Positions 47,076 to 60,848 are shown, counted from the first letter of the stretch. The stretch is DNA of 64,000 bases from Eremophila alpestris peregrina (GCA_009792885.1 WMCF01000056.1:733596-797595); one strand, 5' to 3'. The notes: generated by a model not told the origin, from the letters alone. Program-made: numbers and translations.

Positions 47076-49243
47076 ATTGTTTCCTTTTTCTCTCTGGGAT
47101 TATATTTCTATCCTTTTATACCCTACTTCAAATAACATTACTACTTGAATCAGTGATCCTAGCTAAGGTACAGGATTAAAATACAGTATATTTAGTGTGG
47201 AGTAATTGGGTTCCTAATAACAATTTGGCTTGTACATTTTGCAATACGTGAAGAAAATCCTGGGTTTAGGGTGTTGTGGGTTTTTAGCAAAGATTTTAAG
47301 TCATTGATCTTCTTAATTGCTTTCCCCATCCCTATTTGGTATCTAGTTCTGCAGTTTTTCCTTCTTCAACATCTTCATGTAGAGTTTATTTTCAATTTTC
47401 ATTCAGATGAACAAAGATGTCAGTCCTTTTTGCCAGGCCTGCAGTTAGAGGGTTTTTATGAATAAGCCACTGAGAGCTTAGTAACTTTATATTTACTAAG
47501 TTTGTCCTGTTATTAGCAATACTGTAGCTTTTATCCCAGCATTTGAAGTGCACTGCACACATAAATGAAGCCTACCCAGAAATCTGGACAAGGAAGTAAC
47601 ACCAAGGGATCACTTTATCCAGAAACTAATAACAGGAATTCTGGTGATATACAGAAATGTTATATGTCTTAGAAAAGGAAGCAAAGATCTAATGTAGAAT
47701 AAGCAGATTGATAAGATTGATAGCAACACCTACTTCAATTTCTTGGTGCTTTACATATAGAACATCAATACAGACTAAGCTGAAACAGGAAAAAAGTGGA
47801 TGTTAGTCTTAAAGATTAAAGACATATATGATGACTGACCTATATGAAGAGAAGCTGATTTATGTGGCTGGCAGCCAAGGAGTTGGCAAAGTTTCATGTT
47901 TTTAACAAGAAGAATAATGTCACATAGATCAAATATCTGGTTCTCACCATTTTAATATACTATATGATTTTTCAACACCAAGTAAAAGCCAAGGCTTATA
48001 ACATAATTCTTTGTTCAATCTGATTTACTCATTAAAAGATCAGCAGGTTAACTCCTCCAAGATACCTCTGGATACAAAGCAGATCATATATAAGGTTGTG
48101 TATGGCTTATGGCTTTTTATGTTGTAGTCCTGGAGAGAGCACTGTGATGGTCTGGGGTAGTGCTGCCCCTTGCAACCTGTTACCACTCATCTGATTCTTC
48201 ACTAAAATACTGCATCAAGGTGGGCAGGGGGCATCCTATTCTGTAAAAGCTTTTCAGTATCTTTTGTGGGAAGAGCTAGAAAACCTAGGAATTGTGAATG
48301 GTTCTTATGCATGTGTTCCCAATCCTGGAACTGCTCTGGCTTTCTCAGAGAGCCTTAAAGGATTTAAGAAGCCAGGACCAGTGACCATATACAGTCTGTG
48401 GCTTTAGCTACAGTCTGAATACTTGGGTCACCCTAAGTCCTGACTCTGGGTATTGTCTTATTTGCAGACTTTGTATTGTGGCTAGAGAGATGCATGTGGA
48501 TCAAATGCCAGTTAGCCCATGGGACTAATGGCCCAGCTCCTTGCTTAAGCAGATGGAAGGTTAGAGAAAGGACAAGTCACCCCAAATCTTTCCTTGCCCC
48601 CCTCACCATTTAGTCCTGTTGATTTGCAGAGCCATGCACAGTTCTTGCTGTAGCATTAGGTAAGAGCAGTGTGCTCTTGCTGACAGAGGTAACAGCAGCT
48701 GTAAAAACACTGCAGCAATGAGCTTAGCTTGTTCCTTGATAAGAGGGCAAACTCTTCAAAGACCCATGAGAACACTCTGGTTTCTAATGGTGTACTAAAT
48801 CCAGTGCTTTCACATCTTCGTGCCTAGTGCTGTCATTACTGACTCATTTGTGACAAAATTTGCTATAATCCCATTATGTTAAATTGGTGTGTAGGCATAT
48901 TGGACATGGTATAAACTGTACTGAATAAACAAGTAGAAAATTTTAGAGGCTAAAGATTTGTTTCCCTGAAAAATGCATATTCCTCAGCAATTAAGATGTA
49001 AAACTAACTATGTGATGTGCTGAAAATATGATGGCAATGAGTAGCACACATACATTTTCTAAAGTGCAAGAGTAGGTGGGACATCTGAAAGTGTTCAGCA
49101 AGGAGTTTGGATAAACAAAACTCATCTTTAAGTCTTTTCAAATTCATAAACATTATGCATATGAGAAGACTTAGATTAATGTTCGATATCTCAAATATTA
49201 TCAAGAGAGTTGTAATGGACAGCCCAATGAAGAAGCAGTATTA
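47076..49243. other. no gene seen
   Basis: Unique sequence. A stretch near 48135-48180 translates to a fragment containing VMVWG, which superficially recalls Tc1 transposase, but nothing around it supports this. Confidence 0.45.
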
Positions 49244-49324
49244 TTACCTTATGTAATTATTAATTAATTATTACCTTATGTAATTATTAATTAATTATTA
49301 CCTTATGTAATTATTAATTAATTC
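49244..49324. repeat. 27-bp tandem repeat, three copies
   Basis: Units at 49244-49270, 49271-49297 and 49298-49324 are identical except for the final base of the third. Each starts TTACCTTATGTAATTATTAA and ends in two further TTAAT-type steps, so each carries several overlapping TAAT/ATTA cores of the kind bound by homeodomain proteins. Near-perfect identity indicates a recent expansion, and copy number is likely to vary among individuals. Confidence 0.93.
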
Positions 49325-50418
49325 TATTAATTCTTCAGCCATGGGATTTGAGGAGCTGTTTTCTTCTCTTCCTATAGCAAGTCAGTTTTCCCTTTTTTTT
49401 TTTTTTAAACCAGAATAAAGTCCATCACTGATTTTGTAGCCTCCTCTTGTGTCATATTCAAGCCCATGTTAAGGATCATCTCATGTGTGATTCAGATTGA
49501 GTTGGTTCTGTGCTAATAAACCTTGAGAATTTGGAGTGCGTTTTAGAGGAGTTCAAGATGAGCTTGAGGCTGCTGTCTGAATTTGCTCTCCCCAGAAGCA
49601 TGTCAGAAATGTGCACAGAACAGCTCTGAGGGCATTGTTTGTGTCCTGCCTTACAGCAGAGGCTGAGCTAGGAAAGACAGGAATATGCAGAGGGATCCTA
49701 AAACACTCCTCACCAAATCCTTTAAGGCTAATGTCCCCTTTTCCTTTTGTATTCTGACAATATTGAAATTAATGACCTTCGGATTTCAATTTCACATAGA
49801 GTCAAGCTGAGAAGATGTACCTGCCTCCAAGTTTGTTCTAAATGCAGAGTTGCTGCAGCTTTTGTTCCCAGCTAATCTGTGTGTGACTCATATGGCAACG
49901 CTCAGCAGGCCTGGGCTCCTGAAGATGTTCCTTTGAGGTCAGCAATTGTCTCAAGCAAATATTTGCCACTTCATAAATCTCTGCTTGTATAGGCTGGATT
50001 CTATAACGTCTCATTTGGGCAGTACAAGATTATACAACAGCCATCATGCATCACCAGGGGAGGAACAAATTCTTTTGGAAAAGGAGAGTAGATACTCAGA
50101 CTGAAACACAACGTTTTTTGTAGCCAAACTAAGTTTTAGATCAGTCAGATTGTCACTTGAAATAGATAGACATTTCAGGTCCAACAATTTAATGACTAAG
50201 TTAACATGCTGTGGAAGTTGACATATGCAGCCAGTGCACATTTGAAAAATGAAGGAGAAGTTTGAAATATTTCACTGACTGTATGATTACTTGGGGAAGT
50301 TTATGTAAGAATATTTTGAATTATGGCCAGATGTCAAAAATTGTTATAATGAAGTGTATCAAATTTGTTCAGAAGTCAATATTAAATTAGAATTCACATT
50401 TATCCATTTGTACCTCTT
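49325..50418. other. no gene seen
   Basis: Unique sequence with a T run of about 13 near 49394-49407. No supported frame. Confidence 0.45.
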
Positions 50419-50497
50419 TATATATATATATATATAGATAGATATATAGATATAGATATATATAGATATTTAGATATTTAGATATATATATATATAG
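50419..50497. repeat. AT-rich microsatellite, (TA)n with TAGA interruptions
   Basis: Alternating TATATA runs are interrupted by TAGATA and TAGATATT units across about 79 bases. The isoleucine/tyrosine-rich minus-strand frame over it is an artefact of the repeat. Confidence 0.9.
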
Positions 50498-53033
50498 GTA
50501 ATTTGTATATGGAAAATTTGATCTATGATCATTGCAAAAGTATATGGAAAAGGACTGGCCATTTTTATCAGATTCTGTCTGGTGTGACAATACTTTTTGG
50601 CTCACAAGAGAAAGTAATCAGTCAATTTTTATTTAATACATAGACAGAAAGTTATTATTTTTAAAAAATCAACATAGCACTTTGAGTTGGAATTTCAAGC
50701 AGATGATGATTGTTAGGGGCTTTTGGAAAATGAATGGGCTGGCATAGTATCAAATATGCCACATCTAGCCAGGTAGTGTGGATTATTTTAGAAGTGGCTT
50801 CCATTGTCTGATGCCTCCTGGTTGCTTTTCACTCCTGTACTGTGTATAAAGAAACCCTGTGGCATCTTTGGGCAGTTGAATATATAGTTTCTTTCAAGTC
50901 TTTTTAAGTTTTCTGGGACAACTGTGCTATTGACTTAGACTGATGCTGCCTAAACTTCATCATTGTGGTCAATTTGGGATTGGAAACAAATGCCACAATA
51001 ATGATGTGTTCTCATTTAAATTACATTTTATGTCATTATCTGTGTCTATTTTTAACATTAAGGACAGCAAGTGGCTGTCTGAGTGTTCACAGGGGTAAGG
51101 CTTGGGCCTCAGCTGTAACAAGTTTCAGCACTGCCAAATTTAATTGAACTACTACAGTTCATATTAGCTAAAGAATGGTTTCTTGCAGCAGTGCATAAAA
51201 ATTAACTTGATTTCATTCACAGGATAAGAAGCTGAGAATTGCAAGACTTGATGTCTTATAGTGAGGCATGTTTTTTTACATCATGACACACTACAGGAAT
51301 TTTTCAATTCCATAAGTTGAGGGGAAGATAAAGTTTCACAGAGCTTACCAGATTCTGAGTAATGGGAGTGAAAAACAGGATGAAGGGAAAGAACAGTGTG
51401 AGGAGTTTTATTTTGTCACTGCTTGTCTGCAGTTTAGGGATAACCATTGCTCTGGACAGCTCCCATCCCATCTCATTATTGTCCCTATCAAACAACACTA
51501 ACTCCTTTCTGTTTTCTGTTTTCTGTTTAAGGGAATGGATCAGAATGGCAAAAGCCTTCCCCAGTTGATATCTGCTGTTGTGTTCATAGAGCTCTTCCTT
51601 TAAACTCATAGGATGCCACAATTAATCTGTGAAAATGGTGTTATTTACACTGAGCATAGTCAACACTCTCAGTCTGATTATAGTGCCAGTTAGGATCAGA
51701 TTTAGATTCATCATTCAAGAGATAAAGAAAGCATTGGGATAGAGACAGGAGAGATGCTATAGCAGGATGGTAATGGGAAAAGAAAAATATTTTAGCCTGT
51801 TATCCCCAGTCTCCCTGGTTGTCCAGGTTGGTCTGAGTGTTGAGAGATCAGTGGGCATTTCATAAAATAAGAGTTTGTTCTCCTGTACAAGGAGTATTTT
51901 AAAACAGTGGCTTTTAGAAACCTGTTTTTCTTGTGAGTCACTTCATTTCTTGATTTAAAGGTTGGACTCAGAGATTTGTACAGGGAGAACTGGATTATTA
52001 ACATGCAAAACGAGGCACCAGCAGACACATAACATACCTGTCTGAAGGTATTTTTGAAATGTCACCTAAGATAGTTAATAGCTAATAGAAAAATTCTGCA
52101 GAGAAAGCTAAGGTGTCAGATTCTGTGTGCTAGAGAATGCAGCAACTCTGTGTGGTCACCCAAAACACTCAGTAAGTACCAGGGAGCTTATTCCACTTTC
52201 TAAAGATTTGGGGCGTGGTGAGCAGATTAACACAGGGAATTTCTGCATAGGAATTGGTGTAATAGGTTGTAAATTTGTATCCTGGAGTAATTTGCAGTAA
52301 TTTCCTGGATAGACAAATGCAACAGAAAATAAAAGGGAAGTAAAGGAACAGAGGAAAAAAAAAAGCCCAGTTCCCATCTGGCTGAAGAGAAAGAAAACAC
52401 AATGCATAAAAGTGGATATTCAGATCTATAGGTTCAAACAAGGACATTTATGCATCCTTAAAGAAACCATGACCATACTTGTATGGGTAGAAATGTAAAA
52501 ATAGCCTGTCAGCAACTTTGAGGACTTGTTTTCATGTTCTGTAAGACAATCACTGGTGGCAGACAGACAACCCCTGTTTGCATCTGACTAATCTGCACTG
52601 GAGGTTCAAAAATGAAATCCCATTTTTGCCTAGCTTCTCCTAGTGAAAGGTTTGTGGGGAGGGTCTATATTTGCTAAGACATGTTAGGAAAAAGTGGAAA
52701 AAATAAATTATTTGCTAACTACGAAAATGAAATGCATCTATGAGATAGGTGGAGATTTTTGCATGTAATTCTTTTATTGCACTGAAGCTGAAGCACTTGT
52801 CCCTCACAAACTACTGTTGGTGTAGGAGTGGGACCATCTTTTCTGCCTCAGCTCAAAAAAATTGGAAATGTAAGCCAGGCACCTGAGTATGTCTTCATTT
52901 TAAATGTTGCAGTCTGATCTTTCCTAAATAGTTTTCCAAAGGAATTCCATAAGGACATGAGTTTAATTGGAGCAGGGAAACAGTTCACAGGTGGGTTCAT
53001 TGTCCCTTCCTCACTACATCTTCCAACAGAGCT
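50498..53033. other. no gene seen
   Basis: AT-rich unique sequence. A (TTTTCTG)3 tract is at about 51507-51528. Overlapping frames of 68-105 codons at 51304-51621 and 52156-52447 have no recognisable content. Confidence 0.45.
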
Positions 53034-53082
53034 ATCAGCATTTTGATTACAGAATTGATTACATCAGCATTTTGATTACAGG
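53034..53082. repeat. 29-bp spaced direct duplication
   Basis: ATCAGCATTTTGATTACAG occurs at 53034-53052 and again at 53063-53081, a 29-base period. The intervening AATTGATTAC echoes the end of the unit. Local slippage duplication is the simplest reading. Confidence 0.75.
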
Positions 53083-56000
53083 ATTTTCTGCCTCTCAGGT
53101 ATTTATCCCACTTTAAACACCTTTGTCATTATGAGACTGCATCTGTTTAAATTAAGTGCATAATTTAGTATTTTAGTGCTTGAGAGAAAAAAAATTTTTC
53201 CATACTGATTTAAAGGATTCTAGAAAAGACACTACTGCCATAGGAGATTCCAGTGTTGTCTTACTGATTGCTCTAGTGATGCTTACCTACTTGATCCAGG
53301 AAACCAGGGTCTGAGCCAAATTTTGCCATGTTTTACAGCATAGATTATCACAGTTTGCAAATGGTAAAAATCTGTTGCTCTGAAGCTTCTAACTTGTTTT
53401 CAGGCTGTCAAAGATCAGAAAGAAACCAGAAACCAAAAAGCCAAAAACTGAGAACCCAAAAGCTGAAATTTTCACCAAACTGGAAAATGGCTTGAGGTTC
53501 ACTTGTCACAGTGTAGAGTACTGAGACTGACATTTACAACAGCAAATACTCCTTTCCTGGTTAGAATTGTAAAGCTTTTAAAGTAAGGTTCTTCAACTTA
53601 ATTATGGTGACATCTGTGAACTTCTTCCAATTTTTAGCTGCAAAATCATTTGGTCTCTGGAAATAAACAGTACAAGCTTCTAAATAAACCACTTTAGGTT
53701 TCAGAAATGACCATCTTCCCAGTAAAGGATTCTTCAACTGGCAGAATAAATCCCCTTTATATTTAGGCTTTCTTTACACACCAGTTTTGTTGACATCAGT
53801 GGATTCTGTATATAAAACAGGACTCATCTACAGTGGAGAAATCTCCTGAACAGCAAGAACAGCTTTTCAGTAATGGGGCTGCACACAGAGCAGTGAAGAA
53901 TTTGCATGGCTACAGATGCTGTAGAAAATTAAATATAAAGGCACTGTTACCTGCAGGAATGAAATCCATCTTGTCAGCTAGTTTGAAGACTCATGAGAAG
54001 GAATTTCCTGTTGTGGCCAATTTCATCCCTCCTTCCTCCGCCCCCATTACGTCTTTGCTGAGCCTCCCTTTCCAGCTCTATCTGAATATTTTCTCTACGG
54101 CACATTTAGTTATCAATCAACAGGAATCTCAGCTGCTGTTGTGCTTAGGGGACAAACTGCTCTTTCTTCACACTAACAAGGAATGCCTGAAATATCCAGA
54201 CACACAGCACTGATTGATGCAGCTACAGTTTATACACCTAGATTCAGACAGTCTGAAACTGCCAGAATTAGTGGCTTATAATTAGAAAAATACTTCTGCT
54301 AGACTTATAATTTAGAAGCATTTAAATGCCTCAGGCATAATCACTGAAATTAAAGTTTTAGCTTGTAAAATTCTTGATGGTGTGAATTAGACACATCTGC
54401 CTGTCTCAGGTGCATTTGCTCCTACTGTTTTTGCTATTTGAATTTTATTTTTTTTAATTTCTCTGATGTGATATCTGGAATTATCAAGATTGATGCACAT
54501 CTTTTTATAGATCAAGGTATATCCCCATATTAACAGTTTCATTTGGGGGAACTTGGAAGAAATATGATGGGACTCCAAAAGTTTAGGACACTTAATGCTT
54601 CTGAATGAACAGAAAACAACCAAACATTTTCACCTGACAGCCTTGAGCTGTGTGGTTTGTTCAGTTTGTGGGTGCCACTGCTCAGGGGAAACACCAGGAG
54701 GATCCTGAAGGAATCCTACATTTGCTGTAGTGTTGGCAAAAACAACAACTGCTGCTTCTCCTGGATTTATTCCATGACATAGACCAGAATTAAGGGCTCC
54801 AAAGAGAATCTGTTGGCAGCGAAGGGAAAGCACCAAGTGAGGTGTGACAGGAGCAAGATAGTATACAAACAGAGTCTATGGGACAAGCAGCTCAGTTTTG
54901 CCACACACATGCTTTTTGCCTCTGCCTGGAACTCTTACCTTAATGGTGAGCCTTTCTAGTTTATACAGGGGAGTTTAGGTTTGTGACTGGCTTTCATCAC
55001 AAAAATGAAGCATGATTTAAAAGCTATGCCAGCACAAAATGCAGAATGTTGAGCCATGGGAAGCCTGCCCAAAGGCTGCATTAGCCTGAGTGCTCAGAAA
55101 TAGGGCATGGGCTGCCCAGGAGGGGAAATCATGGGAGACTAAAAGAGGTTTGTGACTCCAGCTCAGATTCAAGTGTGTGTTGTCAAAGCAACAGTCTGAG
55201 CTCAGAAAAAGCTTTCAAATGTTTGGAGTACCAGGACACCTGAGCAAGGACTATCCCTTCCCTCGTGTTGAGCTGTGGATGGCTGCAGCTTTGCCACCTG
55301 TGTTAATGCAGCACTCTGAGTTTGTGTTACTGTGCAGAATTGGCAGAGGAAATTATCACTGTGCTTAAGGAAGGTTTTAACTGATGGAGTTCTATTAACT
55401 TGAAGAACTTTTCTGGGAATGCAAAACACTTCAAAATATTCATGAAGGCTGATGGAAATACTCATTTATTTATCACCTGATGGATATTTTATCATCATCC
55501 CTATTCTGTTGTAGCCTTGCCAATTAGAACATCTGCTTGAATAATGTAAAACTTGTGAATTGATAAACTAGAAAAAGGTGCTGTATGCTGAGCAGCAGAT
55601 CTCTTTCATAAAATGTTTATGCTTTAAAAAACCCTGCTTCTGTTATTTTAGCAGTCCTCTTTAGGATGTTTTTCATAGTCCACTATCCCATTCTCTCTGT
55701 CATCATTTAAAAAAAAAAAAAAAAGGTCTCTGCACTACTGTATTTTACCAAACTGGTTGCCAAACCAGATTATTTTCCTGCTCTGGCAAAGGGCACATTT
55801 TCCCCCCTGTTTTTCCTGCTGGTAGCTGAGCTCAGTGTGTTGGTCTGTAGGGCACAACAATCCTCACAATGGTGGCTGTGCCAGACCATTGTCCCTGGGT
55901 CTGTCAGGGCACTGAGTCACCCTGTAAGCAAACATGGGCTCTTCAGTACAGCCCTCTTCTCTTTCTACAAGAACTGCTTCTGAAAAGCTTCTTATAAGTT

Positions 56001-56570
56001 GGGCAGTGGTAGGAAAAACACAGGATTGATTTCACAGGTTATCTGAGGCAAAGTCTTGCTTTGCATTCTCTAGATAATTTGAGGTATCCTTTATAACGAA
56101 GGCTTTCAGACACCCCTCAGAAAAGAAAGAATTTCAGAGCCTTCTTTTAAAAGTTCATTCTGATAAAAGTCCTTTATATTTAGCCTGTCTTGGTGAATCT
56201 CAATGCCTGTACTGTATTTAAATGAAAAATAACTTTTTTCTCTATTTAATTACATTTCATTTGTTTCAGAAATGAATTCCTGCTATAGTCAGTGACAATA
56301 TGCAAGTGTTTGTGGTTTTTCTTTTAATCTTGCTGTGAATAGTTAATATACTTTTATATAAATTAGGGCTAAATTAATGACATGTTTACACTAGGAACAC
56401 TAGGACTCTTTGGGCTCTCAAAGCACTAGGAAGTTCATGCAAGGACATATTTCTTATTTTTATTTAACATCCCTAATTTTGTTGACTCAGAGTCTTAAGG
56501 TTAATAGGCATATTTATAAATATAACCACATCAATCTATATTGTGGCTCTCACTAAGTGCTAGAGAGGAG
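53083..56570. other. no gene seen
   Basis: Unique sequence. An AAACC/AAAGC-rich low-complexity patch is at about 53415-53465 and A16 at 55709-55724. The 126-codon frame at 53833-54213 is unrecognised. Confidence 0.45.
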
Positions 56571-56755
56571 TTGTTTGCACAGGAAGCTAAGACAAATTAA
56601 CTAAAGATATGATTTTAAAGTATATTAGTTAAAGTGCATTAAAGCTTGGTGTGAATGCTCTCATTCAGAAATAAAGTGACTGTAGTTCACTTTACCTTAA
56701 TGCACTTTAAATTCACACCTTTCAGCTAATTTAGCTTAACTTCCTGTGTGGACAA
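56571..56755. mobile_element. palindromic MITE-like element with long inverted arms
   Basis: The left arm (from TTGTTTGCACAGGAAG at 56571 to about 56628) aligns with the reverse complement of the right arm (about 56697-56755, ending CTTCCTGTGTGGACAA) over about 58 bases with roughly three quarters identity and one gap. A perfect inner pair, TTAAAGTGCATTAA at 56629-56642 and TTAATGCACTTTAA at 56697-56710, is superimposed, as is an inner AAAGTGA...TCACTTT stem at about 56673-56693. There is no coding capacity. Size and structure fit a non-autonomous DNA transposon (MITE) of some age. No clear target-site duplication is visible, so the superfamily is not assigned. Confidence 0.7.
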
Positions 56756-57094
56756 GCCTTAAGATTGTTCCCATTAAATTGCTCTGCTGAGCTTTATTTT
56801 CTACTTCTTAAATCCAAACACGTAAAATAGTCTAAAGACTATGTCTTTAAAAGAGAATTTGTTGTGAGTCTTCTAGTAATCAAATTTGCTTGAATGGAGT
56901 TGTAAGTAGTAATTTTTCGGATGAACTGTATTTTGTAATGTTTATTTTTAATTTCAGGTATGACATTAGTGAGAGATAGGATGTATTTATTAAGCAAAAA
57001 CCATAAGACATTATGGGCAGCACACTAAACTATGACAAATCATACTCAGTGAGTCTTCAATATGATAAAATATATTAATTGGTGCTCGAAAATG
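56756..57094. other. no gene seen
   Basis: AT-rich unique sequence. Confidence 0.45.
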
Positions 57095-57155
57095 CATTAG
57101 TATCTGATATACTAATATCTACATAAATACTAATAAATACTAATAAATCTACAGT
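57095..57155. repeat. short AT-rich tandem repeat
   Basis: ACTAATAAAT is repeated head to tail two to three times near 57128-57148, flanked by related TACTAATATCT. It is a small slippage product. Confidence 0.6.
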
Positions 57156-58079
57156 AGTAGATTTACAGACTATAAAGGAAAAAATCTTTAGCACCATTAT
57201 TGGTTCACATATTTGTAAGACTATTTTGCCACTGGCAATGAGGGTTACAACAATGTTTTCTGTGAGTCTGACAGTAATATGTTGCCATCTCTTGAATCAA
57301 CCATAGAATATCATGGAGGTAACATGTCTTAATAACCATAGGCAAGAAGTATTGTACAGATACTATTGGAGTGACAGGATCACCTACAGACCCTATCTCA
57401 TTAGGTTTTGCCCATAAGAAAGCAGGCTTGTGCAGGCAGAGGGGGTTTATATTTATATTTTCCATTTCAAGAGAGGCTCCTTCCTTCCTTAGCAGACACC
57501 TGTCTTTTCAAACCAAGACATTAACTTGTACCAGCTTTTAAGCTTATGCCATAAGCTCTGTGGACTCTTTTCCCTGGTACAACCTTTTCATCTTACAGTA
57601 AGGTTTTTTTTTTTTAAAAAAGGAAGTTAATTCAATCATTCTGAATCAAACATTCAATATTATGTCAAGCTGTAGTGAGAGGAGGAGCAGTGTGATTGCT
57701 TCCTTTATGCTGCAGTGTGAAGGTAGCAAAGGAGAGAGGGAGAGAAATGAACTATCCCACAAGAAACATTGTCCATGTTGTACAGCTCACAATTCCAGAA
57801 TGGGAAAGTTTAGCTGTTGTACTTGGGTCACAAAATGCTTTAATATTATTGTCATTACAGTGACTCAGGAGTTTCTATTTGGAAACAATTCTTCATGCTG
57901 GCATTTACTGTGAAGAAATACGGGATACCACACCTCCAGACTTTCCTTTCTGTATGAAAACTTTAGCCTCCAATACTTTGACACATTCAAACATTTCTCC
58001 AGGTACCATGAGAGGCCAATCAGCAACCGTGTCCATTGGCCATTTTACTGAGACAGTTCTTACAAGAAACATTTGAGTG
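57156..58079. other. no gene seen
   Basis: Unique AT-rich sequence with a T11/A6 junction near 57606-57622. No supported frame. Confidence 0.45.
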
Positions 58080-58790
58080 CACTCACTACAGCTGTTGTCT
58101 GCCTGCAGCAGAGCTGGCATTCTCCAGTTTTGGGCAGACCTGCCCTACCACAAGTGCTTTCAATTCCAGGTACACTCAGTAAGCCACATCCTTCAGCAAG
58201 GCTCTAACCCACTCCACGAGCTCTGTTTTTCCCCAGCACGCTCAGATTTGCCCCGTTCCTCATTTGCACAGCAATGATCCCCACCCAGGAGGTCTGACAC
58301 GATGTTTCCGAGGTGTTGAGCTGACAGCCAAGGTGCAATACACAGTATTGCAGTCCGGATTTACTGCAGGAACGCCAGAGGCTGTGTCTCACGTTTAGCT
58401 GAAGCACTTGCAATCAGAAACCGTTGCTGTAGAAACAGAGCACCGAGTTGTTGTAGTGTGGATGGATGAATGAGAGATGAGGGAGGGAAGGAGCTCCTCA
58501 AACCAACTCTGCTGTCACAGAAAGTGCTCCTGAGCCTGCAGCCTTTGCGTGCATGTGCTCAGAGTAACTACAAGCACGTGTATTAATGCAGCACTGCTCC
58601 TCAGAGCAGGGGATGGGCTCAGGGATGGAGCAGCTGTGCCTGGGGCTGAGGGGGTGCACAGGGTGGGATTCAGGGTCAGGTCTGAGGATGGACTCAGGCT
58701 GCAGCAACACCAAACACAACCCTGCTCTGCAAACACTCTGAGTACTTCAGAGAGAGCTGCAACTCACGCTTCACTTGCAGTATTATTTAA
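58080..58790. other. GC-richer block, possible regulatory or exonic sequence
   Basis: Composition rises well above the flanks and CpGs are more frequent. GTTGCTGTAGAAAC at about 58424-58437 is a weak X-box-like half palindrome. Overlapping 66-94 codon frames on both strands reflect GC content. No TATA box or strong donor was found, so I do not call a promoter. Confidence 0.3.
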
Positions 58791-60848
58791 GGATTATTTT
58801 TCTTCTGAAATACAGAAGAAAATTCATTCCTGAATTTCCATAGAAGAAGAAAGATGACCTTTTTGAGCATGGTATATTATTTAATCATTGATGGAAATAA
58901 ATTGTATTGTGTAGTCACTCCTCTGCATGGTTTATTTACACTGCACGTCCTATAAACATATCATCTTACTAAATTCTCTGTTTACTAAAAGAATGTGGCC
59001 AGCATGTTCAGATGTGGTTTTTACTTTTTAAAAACTTCTTTGTCTGCTCTTAAGAAAATTAATTTGCTTTAGAAATTATACTTTCATGCAAATTGTTGGC
59101 AGATAATAAATACAGCCCAAGTGTCAGACAAAATACCAAGTCTATGGCTCTCATATTTGAATTCTGTATTCCTTCACTGCCCACTAAGGCAAATTAATTA
59201 CCCTGTGCTTCTTTTGCAAGTCAGCAGGAGGTAAATTGGTATGGTAGAAATGAAAGGGCAGAGTCTAAAAGAAAATTCTCAATCAATTTGTTAAGTTTTA
59301 ATTTCTCTTTACTGCATTGTTTTGCAACATCAAAGCCTGAAAGTTAAATGCCTGTCATTGTTTTGAGCATTGTCCTAGTGCTGCTGGCACAGGAACTGTT
59401 AGCAGAGAGAAAATGTCAGATGGCTTTTTGAATGGCAGCTAAAGGGCATCATGAGGACTTAAAAAAATCTGTTTCCTTTAAGTTCTACAGAATCATTCAT
59501 TATTTTTAGAGCTATTGGATAATATGAACTTTTTTTTCTTTCCCCAAGAACTCTGGTATCTTGGTCTTTCCATGTGGGAGAGATTCCATCACAATTATTT
59601 CATGAAGATGATGTTGTGTCTTTTGCCAGTCTAGGTCATCTTCCATTATATTCAATGGCCTTTAAGTTGGGTTTATATATAAAAAAGTGATGTGTTTTAG
59701 AGTGTGTGCCTTGCTCCTACACCTGGGTTTAGATTAAAGAACTGAAGGATGAGGCAGAAGCACTGTGTGTGTATATAAAGGGAAGATACACTAGGGTTAA
59801 AAGCAGCTGGAAATATTAGTAAAGCATATTATTTTTTTAACTTTATTTTATATTTCTATTTAGGGGCAAGTCTGGGGAGTTCACAAAAGTCAAGTGGGTT
59901 AGTTCTGTCATTGAAGGGGTTAAAGATCTGACTGATCTGAACCTTAAACAGAAGTGAAATTGAAAGATGTAAATCTGATCTCACAAGTCTAGACATAACT
60001 GTCAGATACTTTTAGCCATTGTTCTGTATTGATTTTTATGTTCTTATTTTTATTTAATGAACAGGTTATTTTTCTCTTCCTCTGTAATTCTGACCTCATT
60101 CAGTAGAATCTCAATCTCTAACTCCCCTTTAACTTACAAAAAAATCTTTTCCAAAACAGGTTCAGAAAGCAGTTTCCTGTGAATTTTTATGAGGATGTTA
60201 TGAAAATTAGGGTTGCATTTTTGACCCCATTTAATCTCCAAGCATCTGGCTTGCACTGTTCTGTTTGGTGATGTTTCTTTCCCCCAATATGACTTTGATA
60301 AATACTTTTGGTAGGCTGCTTACCCTTTGCAATTCAAAGCATTAGAGTTATTTACTACACTCCTGCAAACTTTCCTATTGTTTCCACTGTCCTTTGTATC
60401 AAATAAGTTGGAGACCAGCACCAGCTTTGCCGGAGATTGATTATGTGGCTGTTGATGGCTGCTTCTTTGATAGTTTTGAATTTCAGTGCAGAGTAAGAAG
60501 AACTGTGCAAGTACTATAAAATTATATCTTTCTTGCTTTTATTTTCCCTTTGCACATGATGCTTTTATTAAGATGATATACTATTTTTATTTGCCATGAA
60601 ATCTTAGTTCCACAAAACTAATTTAGTTCAGATGGAAATACCTGACATATGAATTTTTAAGAACTTTGATGTCCTACAGGACAAAATTCTTTTCATGCAC
60701 CTTTAGTCAATGAGCTCTATTTTTACCATCAGTAATATTTACTCTTTTTTTGTAGCATGGTAGTACCTCACTGTGAGAAGATGTACTGGGCACTAAACCA
60801 GCATTGATTAACAGAATTTTTGCCTGGAAGAATTTACAGTCTGAAAAT
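58791..60848. other. no gene seen
   Basis: AT-rich unique sequence. AATAAA near 58897 is followed by GT-rich sequence, but no exon leads to it. Several long homeodomain-type AT motifs (for example AAATTAATTACC near 59191) occur; conservation cannot be judged from one sequence. Confidence 0.45.

Noticed and set aside
48130..48190. Translation containing VMVWG resembling Tc1/mariner transposase
   Set aside because: The frame stops within about 20 codons, and no other transposase motif (DDE residues, terminal repeats) occurs in the next kilobase.
50387..50605. Minus-strand frame rich in Ile/Tyr/Leu
   Set aside because: Artefact of the TA/TAGA microsatellite.
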